Below, in pieces: positions 42,981 to 50,781 of a stretch of DNA of 64,000 bases. A program made the position numbers and the translations under genes. This DNA is from 13-2-20CM-66-19 sp036273735 (GTDB taxonomy: Bacteria; Pseudomonadota; Gammaproteobacteria; Steroidobacterales; Steroidobacteraceae). Positions within the stretch are counted from its first letter, which is position 1. Each line of letters opens with the position of its first letter. Under the pieces are notes generated by a model. The model did no database searches. It saw only the letters and a list, made by a program, of their open reading frames with translations, and was not told the DNA's origin. The stretch covers positions 1-64,000 of the forward strand of contig DASUHA010000154.1 in the NCBI GenBank assembly GCA_036273735.1. Direction: 5' to 3'.

Positions 42981-44363
42981 CTACCGGGTCGCTCCCCGGG
43001 GACCGGAGCTTTCCTGCAGGCCTATCGCCGCCCGGCGCGCCGCCACACAGCTGATGAAGGCGGCATAACTCCAGGCGAGGTGCTTGGCGGAGGTCTGCTC
43101 GCCGGTACGCTGATCGAATTGCTCGGACATGTCGCCGCTTTCAGGGGTGAACGCACGGACCGTCTCGAGGTACCGGTCGCCCCGCGAGAGCAGCGCTTCA
43201 CGATCGCCACCACGGCTGGCGGCGCGAAAGCAGAGCTCGGAGGCCGCCAGTGTCGAGAAATAGTAGGCGCCGCCGGAATAATAGCGGTCGCCACGGTAAC
43301 GCCCAAGCGCAGGGCCCCGCGCCGCCGGCCGTCCATGGTTGATGGGATAGTCCGCCTCGAACGCCTTATCGAGGGCCCCGAGTGTGGCCAACGTGCGCGG
43401 ATCGCCTGCCGAGTGGGTGGGGCAGTCGTCCGCGGCATGCAGGGCCGCTAGAACCACCGCGATGTCGAGCTCCTTCGCCGATCGCTCGCCCGAATCGAGC
43501 ACCCGCGAGCGGTAGTAACCCTGATCCGCCAGCCAATAGCCGTCGAGCGTCTCGCGAATCGCCTGACTCTCGGTTCGATAGGCCCGCGCCTGGCGCTCCT
43601 CACCGCCCGCGGCGAGCCAGTCGGCGCCGTCATCGAGGGCCTGAGCGCTCACACGCAGGGTGAAATAATGCCGTCCCCGCTCCTCCTCCCAGATGTCGTA
43701 GCACGGCTCGCGCCAATGATCGGCCGCGAAGCGCAGATCTTCGCGCAGCAACCCGGCGCAGATCGCCTGCAGGTCCGTATCGAGGGAGACGCTGTCCAGC
43801 CAACGCAGAACCGTCAGCGCGCGCAATGCAGGGCCGTCGTTCTGCGGCCGGCCCCAGTTGGAAATATCGAGCGTCCCGTCCGGGTTGACGCGCGTTTCCC
43901 CGGCGACCGCCGCCCCCTGGACGCCCTGCAGCTCCGCATCCGGGCGCAGAAACTGTACGAAGTCCGCGGCAATCCGCGGGCGCCACTCGCCGGAGGCGGA
44001 TGCGAGCTGGCGGCCATCGAGCCGTGACAGCGATGCGCTGAAGCGCACGAAGTCGCCGAAGAGCGTGAGCGCCTCGGGGCGCCCTTCTCGCGAGTCGAAC
44101 CGTGCCCCTACATGAAGGAGCCGCAGAGCGTCGATCACGATCGCCGAGTCGCGATACCAATGGAAGAAATAGTCGGGGTCGGGATCGTAGGAAGCCGGAA
44201 TGGGCGATGCGATCACGGCGCCGTGCACCGGCCGGATGATCTGGTCGAAGCCCGGCCGCACCTTGACGATGCCGACCGGGGAGATGCTGCGCAACATCTC
44301 GCGTGCCGCATGCGCATGCTGCCGGTCGATCCAGGCACCGAGCATCTCCACGGCCGGCCTCAA
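42981..44363 (-). CDS. GH15 glucoamylase-like glycoside hydrolase (fungal-like architecture)
   Basis: The 460-residue protein is a single (alpha/alpha)6-barrel. The general acid is in CYDIWEEERGRHYF (near residue 224) and the general base in GDMSEQFDQRTGEQTSAKHL (near residue 412), as in eukaryotic-type GH15 glucoamylases. Other conserved motifs are YFFHWYRDSAIVIDALRL and NWGRPQNDGPALRALT. It should release glucose from alpha-glucosidic chains. No signal peptide is present. Its ATG overlaps the stop of the preceding glucanase gene in ATGA, so the two are coupled. The S15-like gene follows after 11 bp. Confidence 0.9.
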   Translation of the reverse strand: MRPAVEMLGAWIDRQHAHAAREMLRSISPVGIVKVRPGFDQIIRPVHGAVIASPIPASYDPDPDYFFHWYRDSAIVIDALRLLHVGARFDSREGRPEALTLFGDFVRFSASLSRLDGRQLASASGEWRPRIAADFVQFLRPDAELQGVQGAAVAGETRVNPDGTLDISNWGRPQNDGPALRALTVLRWLDSVSLDTDLQAICAGLLREDLRFAADHWREPCYDIWEEERGRHYFTLRVSAQALDDGADWLAAGGEERQARAYRTESQAIRETLDGYWLADQGYYRSRVLDSGERSAKELDIAVVLAALHAADDCPTHSAGDPRTLATLGALDKAFEADYPINHGRPAARGPALGRYRGDRYYSGGAYYFSTLAASELCFRAASRGGDREALLSRGDRYLETVRAFTPESGDMSEQFDQRTGEQTSAKHLAWSYAAFISCVAARRAAIGLQESSGPRGATR

Positions 44364-45655
44364 CCCTGAAGATGCGGGCTCGAGAAGCCGAGCCGGCGCA
44401 GCCCGGTGCGGACCTCAGGCACGCTCATGAAGAGCTTCCATACAAGCCCCGTGCGGAAGTTCTCGATCATGAGGATGATCGGACCCTGGTCGATTGCGAG
44501 GTGCGTGTCCGCATACCAGTCGCGTTGCGGGCAGAAGGCATCGACGAATCCGTGGCGCCGCCAGATCCTCTCCCCGAAGGTGCCGAGGAAGTGCCGCAGC
44601 GCCTTCATCGCCTCGGAGGGCGCATAAGGGAAGCTCGCGAGCGCCGCCGTCGGGGCGATCGTGCCGTTGTCGTTATCGGGCGCATGCACGGCGTAGCCGT
44701 CCGGATCGTCGCTTGCCGTCAGCCCCCAACAGTGCTCGCCGTACGCGCGATGCCGGTTGGGATTGCTGACGCAATGCGCATAGTTGATCCGCACGTGACT
44801 GCGGTTCTGCTCCCAGTAGTTGGCGTAACGATCCGCGAGCCCGCGCGGGTCGAGGCCGCAGAACGAGTAGTGGCTGAAGAAGAGCGGGCCGCCGAACGCC
44901 GGACCGAGCGGCAGCTCGATCCCACTCCAGCTCCTGCCGTTCAGGAAATCGCGCCCCGTGGCGAAGCCGCGGTGATAGATGTGCGGATCGATGGCGAAGC
45001 GCGCCGAGCCGGCGGCGAGCACGTAGGTGATCAGACACTCGTTCCAGCCGCGCACCTCGTGCTCGAGCGCCCAGCCGTTGTTGGGACTCCAGTGCCAGTA
45101 GAGCACGCCGCGGCCGCCGCGCGCATACCAGTCCCACTCGACATCCTCCCAGAGCCAGCTCGCCATGTTCCGCACCCTCGTCTCCACCGCCGTGTCGCGG
45201 TCGAAGTATTGCCGCGCCGTGAGCAGCCCCATGCAGAGGAACGAGGTCTCCACCAGATCGCCGCCGTCATCCTTGCGCGAGAAGGGAATCGTGGCCCCCG
45301 TGCGGCCGTCGAGGAAATGCGGCAGAGCACCGTGATAGCAGGTGGCGCGCACGAGGACGGTCAGCATGGCATCCAACCGCTCGAGGGCCTGCTCGCGGGT
45401 GATCCAACCACGCTCGACCGCAACGATGAGCGTCATGAGCGCGAAGCCCGAGCCTCCCGTGGTGACGAGATCGCTGCTCTGCCCCTTGAGTGTCGGGCGC
45501 CGGTCGGGCACGAGGCCGCTCACGGGGTGCGCCCCCTCCCAGAAGAACCGAAAGGTCTGCCGCTGCACGCGCTCGAGCAGCTCCTCGTCGGCCAGGGTGG
45601 CGAGCTGCGCCGGGCTCATCTGCTCGGATCGGGCGGTATCGGACACGGACGTCAA
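44360..45655 (-). CDS. PF10091/GH144-like glucanase
   Basis: The 431-residue protein matches the putative glucoamylase family PF10091, an (alpha/alpha)6-barrel class that includes GH144 endo-beta-1,2-glucanases. Visible motifs are TFRFFWEGAHPVSGLVPDR, VTTGGSGFALMTLIVAVERG, SRKDDGGDLVETSFLCMGLL, WALEHEVRGWNECLITYVLA and FAFGGPLFFSHYSF-type GPAFGGPLFFSHYSFCGLDP. There is no signal peptide. The gene overlaps those on both sides by four bases, between an SbmA/BacA-like transporter and GH15, and a GH3 enzyme is divergent. That setting favours a glucan-degrading role such as sophorose-type beta-1,2-glucan breakdown, which is inferred and not proven. Confidence 0.82.
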   Translation of the reverse strand: MTSVSDTARSEQMSPAQLATLADEELLERVQRQTFRFFWEGAHPVSGLVPDRRPTLKGQSSDLVTTGGSGFALMTLIVAVERGWITREQALERLDAMLTVLVRATCYHGALPHFLDGRTGATIPFSRKDDGGDLVETSFLCMGLLTARQYFDRDTAVETRVRNMASWLWEDVEWDWYARGGRGVLYWHWSPNNGWALEHEVRGWNECLITYVLAAGSARFAIDPHIYHRGFATGRDFLNGRSWSGIELPLGPAFGGPLFFSHYSFCGLDPRGLADRYANYWEQNRSHVRINYAHCVSNPNRHRAYGEHCWGLTASDDPDGYAVHAPDNDNGTIAPTAALASFPYAPSEAMKALRHFLGTFGERIWRRHGFVDAFCPQRDWYADTHLAIDQGPIILMIENFRTGLVWKLFMSVPEVRTGLRRLGFSSPHLQG

Positions 45656-47481
45656 CTCCTTCCCTCACGGAAGTTGGAAGCCTTGCCACGCATCCCCGCG
45701 GGGTCGGCCGCGCGTCCCCCGGGACTCTTGATGAGGTGCACCACGCGGGCGAAGAGCGGATCGCGCGCCTGCGCACCGCCGATGTGAATGACACCGGTGC
45801 GGGCGAGCTCATGGCCGAACATCTCGATGACCCGCTCGAGGGTATCGCCATCGAGCGATCCGAACACGTCATCGATGAGGAGCCACTGCGGAGCCTGCAG
45901 CAGCACGCGCGCGAAGGCGAGGCCGAGCTGCTCGTCGCCGCTGAGCTCTCGATCCCAGCGCCGCGAGGCATCGAGGAGCGGCACCAGCCGCTCGAGCCCG
46001 AGGCGGCGCAGCGCCTGCGCGCAGGCATCCGGATCGAAGCTGTCCGCCTTCAGCGGATAGGCCAGTACTTCGCGCAGCGAGCCCTGCGGCAGATAGGGAG
46101 TGCCGCGCGGGAAGTATAGAATCTGCTCGCCCGCGGGCATGACGATCCGGCCCGTGCCGAGCGGCCAGAGCCCGGCGAGGGCGCGGAACAACAGCGTCTT
46201 GTTGGTTCCGGACTCTCCCACGATGAGCAGGCGCTCCCCGGTGCGCACCTCCACCATCCGCTCGCGCAGGAGATCGTGGCCGGTGGGCGAGGCTACCTCG
46301 AGCCCCTCGATGGCGATCCGCCCGGCTATCCCTTCCGTGTAGGTAATGTGGCTTTCGACCTCGTGCCGCATGTCGGTGGTCTCGACGGCCCGGCGGAAGT
46401 TGGCCACCCGCAGCAGAGTCGCCCGCCAGTCGGCAATCTGGCTGAAGTTGTCGACGAACCAGCGCAGTGAGGACTGCGCCTGGGTAAAGGCGGCGGCGGC
46501 CATCATCATGCCGCCGAAGGTGAGCCGGCCCGCGAAGTAAAGCGGCGCCGCCACGAGGATCGGCGCGACCAACATGACCCAGCCGAAGCCGGCCGTGATC
46601 CAGGTGAGATTGGTGAGGCCGGTGACGAGGCGGCGGGTGGCCATGAGGGCGGCATCGAGGCTCGTCTCGAGCCGTCGCCGCTCGCCCTCCTCACCGGCAG
46701 CGAGCGTGATGCCGTCCAGGTGCTCGTTGACGCGTACGAGCGCGAAACGCAGGTCGGCCTCGCGCGCGTAACGCTCGGCATTGCGCCCGATGAGGCTGCC
46801 GCCTACCCAGTACGAGAGGAGCGAGCCGAATCCCGCGTAGAGAATCGCGGCCCATACCATGTACCCGGGCACCCGTACATCGTGCCCGCCGATGGTGACC
46901 GCGAACCCGCGGGAAAGGACCCAGAGAATGCCGATGAAGGTGACGAGCAGCACCGAAGCCTGCAGGAGCCCCGTGCCCAGGTCCGCCGAGAGCTCGCACA
47001 GGTGGCGGGCATCCTCGTGCATGCGCTGATCGGGATTGACCCCCATGGATCCGGAATTGGCGAGCCAGAAGGCCCGCCGCGGGCTCATCCAATCGCGGAT
47101 TAGATCCCCTACCAGGCCCTCGCGCAGCCTCACCTTCAGCGTCTCGACCAGCCAGCGCTGGGCCACGTTGAGGACGAGGAGGCACCCGGCGATGATGAAG
47201 AACACCCCCAGCTGAAAGACGAAGTCGCGGAAGTCCCGCCGGGACAGGGCGTCGTAGAAGGGCTGGTTCCAGCTGTTGAGGCGGACCTGCCCGTAGGCCG
47301 TAGCCGCAATCACGCCGAAGATCGCGGTGATCAGCGCGATCAGCGACTTGCCGACCGGGGAGGCCAGCAGCGCCCGGACGATCATGCGCAGCTGCGGCAC
47401 CAGTCCCGAGTGGGCGGCCTCCGTCTCCGAAGGATGGCTGTCGCTGCTGTGATCGGCGCGATCTATCATCGTACTGGTCAT
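45652..47481 (-). CDS. SbmA/BacA-like ABC protein (YddA/ABCD type, fused permease-ATPase)
   Basis: The 609-residue protein has an SbmA/BacA-type membrane domain (VRLNSWNQPFYDALSRRDFR, RLREGLVGDLIRDWMSPRRA, NPDQRMHEDARHLCELSADL, FTQAQSSLRWFVDNFSQIAD) fused to an ATPase domain with LSGDEQLGLAFARVLLQAP as signature. These proteins export or import peptides and related compounds across the inner membrane. The nucleotide site is unusual: Walker A is GESGTNKTLL (Asn where a Gly is normal) and Walker B is WLLIDDVFGSLD (Asp where the catalytic Glu is normal). It is the first gene of an operon joined to GH144-like and GH15 genes by two 4-nt overlaps. The link of transporter to glucan enzymes is seen; its cargo is not known. 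Confidence 0.88.
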   Translation of the reverse strand: MTSTMIDRADHSSDSHPSETEAAHSGLVPQLRMIVRALLASPVGKSLIALITAIFGVIAATAYGQVRLNSWNQPFYDALSRRDFRDFVFQLGVFFIIAGCLLVLNVAQRWLVETLKVRLREGLVGDLIRDWMSPRRAFWLANSGSMGVNPDQRMHEDARHLCELSADLGTGLLQASVLLVTFIGILWVLSRGFAVTIGGHDVRVPGYMVWAAILYAGFGSLLSYWVGGSLIGRNAERYAREADLRFALVRVNEHLDGITLAAGEEGERRRLETSLDAALMATRRLVTGLTNLTWITAGFGWVMLVAPILVAAPLYFAGRLTFGGMMMAAAAFTQAQSSLRWFVDNFSQIADWRATLLRVANFRRAVETTDMRHEVESHITYTEGIAGRIAIEGLEVASPTGHDLLRERMVEVRTGERLLIVGESGTNKTLLFRALAGLWPLGTGRIVMPAGEQILYFPRGTPYLPQGSLREVLAYPLKADSFDPDACAQALRRLGLERLVPLLDASRRWDRELSGDEQLGLAFARVLLQAPQWLLIDDVFGSLDGDTLERVIEMFGHELARTGVIHIGGAQARDPLFARVVHLIKSPGGRAADPAGMRGKASNFREGRS

Positions 47482-47523
47482 CGTAACGGGCTACCCACAC
47501 CCCCTGGCAAGCCGGAACACCTC

Positions 47524-49695
47524 ATGAGGGCACCGAAACCGCAAGACGCACGGCACATCGAGACCCTTCTCGGGCGGATGACTCTGACCGAGAAGCTGGG
47601 TCAGCTCACGATGATGGCCGCGAGTCACACCGTCACCGGACCGGTGATCCCCGGCCACTCGACCGAGGACATCCGCGCCGGCAGGATCGGCAATCTGCTC
47701 AATCTTATCGGGGCTGCCGCCGCCCGCGAAATGCAGCGCATCGCAGTCGAGGAATCCCGGCTCGGAATTCCGCTCCTCATCAGCCTCGATGTGATCCACG
47801 GCCACCGTACTCTCTTCCCCGCACCGCTGGCGGAAACCGCACTGTTCGATCCCGAGACTTGGGCACAGACGGCACGGGAAGCGGCTCGGGAGGCCGCCGC
47901 GGACGGCATCGCCATGACGTTTGCGCCCATGCTCGATGTCTCCCGGGACCCCCGCTGGGGACGCACCATCGAGGGGCCGGGGGAGTCCCCGTGGGTGGGC
48001 GAGCGGCTGGCCGAGGCCAAGGTGCGCGGATTCCAGGGGAGCGATCTCACTGCTGCCGACTCCATCGCGGCCGTGGCCAAGCATTTCTGCGCCTACGGCG
48101 CGGTGACCGCCGGCCGCGATTATGCGTCGGTGGATGTCTCCGACCGGGCGCTTCTCGAGATCTACATGCCGCCGTTCGCGGCCGCGGTGCGCTCTGGCGT
48201 CCTCGCCGTGATGCCCGCCTTCACCGATCTCGCGGGCGTTCCCATGACCGCGCACGCCGCCATGCTGCACGGGCGGTTGCGCCGGCAGCTCGGCTTCGAT
48301 GGTGTGCTCGTCAGCGACTACAACGCCATCGCCGAGCTCATCCAACATGGTATCGCGGCCGACCTCATCGAGGCCGCGGCCCTCGCCCTTGCGGCTGGCG
48401 TCGACATCGACATGGTCTCGGGGGCTTATCTCAACGCACTGCCCGTGGCACTCGAGCGCGGGATGGTGCGCCTCGAGGAAGTCGACGAGGCGGTGCGGCG
48501 CGTGTTGGCGCTCAAGGCGCGGCTCGGCCTCTTCGAGGACCCCTACCGCCGCGGTGCCACGGCCGAGAGCCCCGCGGTCATCGCGGGGCGGCGCCGGCTG
48601 GCGCGGGATGTTGGAACACGCGCCATCGTACTCCTGACCAACCGGAACGAGGCGCTGCCCCTGTCCGGCAACATCCGCCGTCTGGCGCTGATAGGCCCTC
48701 TGGCGGATGCGCCCGCCGAGATGCGCGGACCCTGGTGGTCCGCCGCGACACCCGATGAGCAGGTGAGTGTGCTCGCGGGAATTCGCGAGGCGTTGCCGCA
48801 GACGCAAATCCTTCATGAGAGCGGTGTCGATATCGCCGGCCCCGATGAGGGCGGCATCGCCGCCGCCGTCACCGCCTGCGAGCATGCCGAGACCGTGGTG
48901 CTTTGTCTCGGTGAGGCGGCCACGATGAGCGGCGAGGCGGCATCGCGCGCCCACCCCGGCCTGCCCGGTCGGCAGCAGGCCCTGGCAGAGGCGGTGTTGC
49001 AGTGCGCTCGGGAGCGCGCCATCCCCGTGATCGCCGTGCTCTTCTCCGGACGCCCGCTCATCGTTCCGTGGCTCGCAACGGAAGCGACGGCGCTCATCGC
49101 AGCCTGGTTCCCCGGCTGCGAGGCCGGCCACGCGCTCGCCGACATCCTCACCGGGCGGGCCTCCCCCAGCGGAAGAACGCCGATCAGCTGGCCGCGCGCC
49201 GTGGGTCAGATCCCGATTCACTATGGGCGGCGTCGCGGCGGCCGGCCGGGCGAGCCGGGAAACCCCTTCTCGTGCAAATACCTCGATGAGTCGAACGAGC
49301 CGCTTTTCCCCTTCGGGCATGGACTCACCTATGGGCGCTTCGTGCTGACGAATCTGCGCATCACACCGGAATCGGCCGACGAGTCCAACACGGTCGAGGT
49401 CGCAGTGGATGTCGAGAACCAGGGTGCCCGCAAGGCAGAGGAAACCGTGTTCCTGTTCGTGCGGCGCCTCAAGGCGCGAGTCGCCCCGCCCAGTCTCGAG
49501 TTGCAGGGTGTCGGCAAGATCACTCTCGATCCCGGCACGCGCGAGACGCTGACGCTGCCCCTCGCCATTGCGCAGTTGCGATCCCCGGGCCTCGATCTCG
49601 AGCCGGCGCTGGAGCCGGGTGCGCTCGAGATTCTCGTCGGACCGAGCGCGGACCCTTCATCGCTGCTCGTGGGCCGGCTGCAGGTCACGACCTAA
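47524..49695 (+). CDS. GH3 beta-glucosidase (BglX-like)
   Basis: The 723-residue protein has the three-domain GH3 layout: TIM barrel (LGRMTLTEKLGQLTMM, DVSRDPRWGRTIEGPGESPW, AVAKHFCAYGAVTAGRDY), the nucleophile in FDGVLVSDYNAIAEL, the alpha/beta sandwich (PVIAVLFSGRPLIVPWLATE, TALIAAWFPGCEAGHALADI) and a fibronectin III-like end (VEVAVDVENQGARKAEETVF). It lacks a signal peptide and so should work in the cytoplasm, cleaving beta-glucosides to glucose. ATG at 47524 is preferred because the family begins near it. It is divergent from the SbmA/BacA-like operon with only 42 bp between the two starts, so control is probably shared. This fits a role in beta-glucan disposal with the GH144-like enzyme. 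Confidence 0.92.
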   Translation: MRAPKPQDARHIETLLGRMTLTEKLGQLTMMAASHTVTGPVIPGHSTEDIRAGRIGNLLNLIGAAAAREMQRIAVEESRLGIPLLISLDVIHGHRTLFPAPLAETALFDPETWAQTAREAAREAAADGIAMTFAPMLDVSRDPRWGRTIEGPGESPWVGERLAEAKVRGFQGSDLTAADSIAAVAKHFCAYGAVTAGRDYASVDVSDRALLEIYMPPFAAAVRSGVLAVMPAFTDLAGVPMTAHAAMLHGRLRRQLGFDGVLVSDYNAIAELIQHGIAADLIEAAALALAAGVDIDMVSGAYLNALPVALERGMVRLEEVDEAVRRVLALKARLGLFEDPYRRGATAESPAVIAGRRRLARDVGTRAIVLLTNRNEALPLSGNIRRLALIGPLADAPAEMRGPWWSAATPDEQVSVLAGIREALPQTQILHESGVDIAGPDEGGIAAAVTACEHAETVVLCLGEAATMSGEAASRAHPGLPGRQQALAEAVLQCARERAIPVIAVLFSGRPLIVPWLATEATALIAAWFPGCEAGHALADILTGRASPSGRTPISWPRAVGQIPIHYGRRRGGRPGEPGNPFSCKYLDESNEPLFPFGHGLTYGRFVLTNLRITPESADESNTVEVAVDVENQGARKAEETVFLFVRRLKARVAPPSLELQGVGKITLDPGTRETLTLPLAIAQLRSPGLDLEPALEPGALEILVGPSADPSSLLVGRLQVTT

Positions 49696-49730
49696 CGGCA
49701 ACACTCGTGCCGCGGGTTGCGGCGCACGGC

Positions 49731-50756
49731 TCACGCCCGATGCCGCAGAAGTTGCGCGACGTGCTCGGCCACGAGCTCCGGCGCGCCGTCGCTCGCTGTC
49801 AGCGCGCAGCTCGCTCCACGGCGGGGCGCATAGAGCCTGGGCTCGGTGACCTTGAAGAGCCCCACTGTCGTCGCATCGGTAGCGGCGCTCAAGTGCATGA
49901 GGCCCGAGTCGGCACATACGAAGCAATCCGCCGCCGCCACCACCGCGGCAACTTGTCGCACACTGCGCGAGTAATACGCACGCAGCTCCGGCAGCGCCGC
50001 CACGCCGCTCGGCGGCCGGATCTCGATGACTCGGACCGCGGGCAGCCGCTGCCCGAGACTCGCGATCATGCGGCGCCACCACCCGACGCTGAAGCGCTTC
50101 GCGCCGGTTGCGTGAGCGGCCACCGCAACGACAGGGCCGGAATGCGCGGGGCCGCGGAGGCGTTGGATCTCCTGCCCTCCGGCGCTGCGCTCGAGCTCGG
50201 TCAGCCGAATGCTGAGTGCGGGTGTCGGCGCACGAGCAAGGTTCTCATCGAGCTGCAAGACCCCGCGCCTGAAGAGATAGACCGGATAATCGCCCATGTG
50301 CGCCGGCGCACCCTCGAACGGCACACTGACATCGATGCCCCGATCCTTGTGAGCGCTCGAGAAGCCGAGCTTCAGGCGCGCCGACAACCGTCGCGCGAGG
50401 AAGCGCGAAGTCCAGGACCTGGGATCGGGGTCGATCAGAACGTCGTAGCGCACGCCTCGCACGCGCAGGAGCGTGAGCAGATGCCTGAGTGGATGGCGAA
50501 CGCCGCGAAATGGGAGCTGGTGGACGCGGCGCACCGAAGGGAACTCCATGAATACCTCGTGTGCGGCCGGACAGGCCGTCAGGATCTCCACCTGCGCCAG
50601 CGGCAGAGCGGCCTCGATCGCCTCCAGGAGCGGCGTCATCAGCACGGTATTGCCGAGGCGGGTGTTCGGGCGACAGATGAGGATTGTGGCGCTCGCGTCC
50701 CGCAGAGTCGGTGAGCCTGCGGCGCTCGCGCCGGGAAGGTGCTCGGCCGGCAGCAT
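49731..50756 (-). CDS. Family 9 glycosyltransferase (heptosyltransferase-like)
   Basis: The 341-residue protein has the two Rossmann domains of ADP-heptose:LPS heptosyltransferases: ILICRPNTRLGNTVLMTPLL at the N-terminus, YDVLIDPDPRSWTSRFLARR in the middle, VVAVAAHATGAKRFSVGWWR, and the nucleotide-binding VAAADCFVCADSGLMHLSAA in the C-domain. SGLMHLSAATDA is the typical GT9 donor motif. It should act on the cytoplasmic face of the inner membrane in LPS or glycoconjugate assembly. The family is divergent from the antiporter gene with 25 bp between the starts, so both promoters overlap. Confidence 0.88.
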   Translation of the reverse strand: MLPAEHLPGASAAGSPTLRDASATILICRPNTRLGNTVLMTPLLEAIEAALPLAQVEILTACPAAHEVFMEFPSVRRVHQLPFRGVRHPLRHLLTLLRVRGVRYDVLIDPDPRSWTSRFLARRLSARLKLGFSSAHKDRGIDVSVPFEGAPAHMGDYPVYLFRRGVLQLDENLARAPTPALSIRLTELERSAGGQEIQRLRGPAHSGPVVAVAAHATGAKRFSVGWWRRMIASLGQRLPAVRVIEIRPPSGVAALPELRAYYSRSVRQVAAVVAAADCFVCADSGLMHLSAATDATTVGLFKVTEPRLYAPRRGASCALTASDGAPELVAEHVAQLLRHRA

Positions 50757-50781
50757 CGCGGAATTATGGCATGCTCGCGGG

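Noticed and set aside
44303..45787. 494-codon plus-strand frame opposite the GH144-like gene
   Set aside because: Shadow frame of a gene with clear family motifs; amino acid composition is Arg/Pro/Ala-biased.
47491..49320. 609-codon minus-strand frame opposite the GH3 gene
   Set aside because: Antisense to GH3 with all its catalytic motifs; no independent support.
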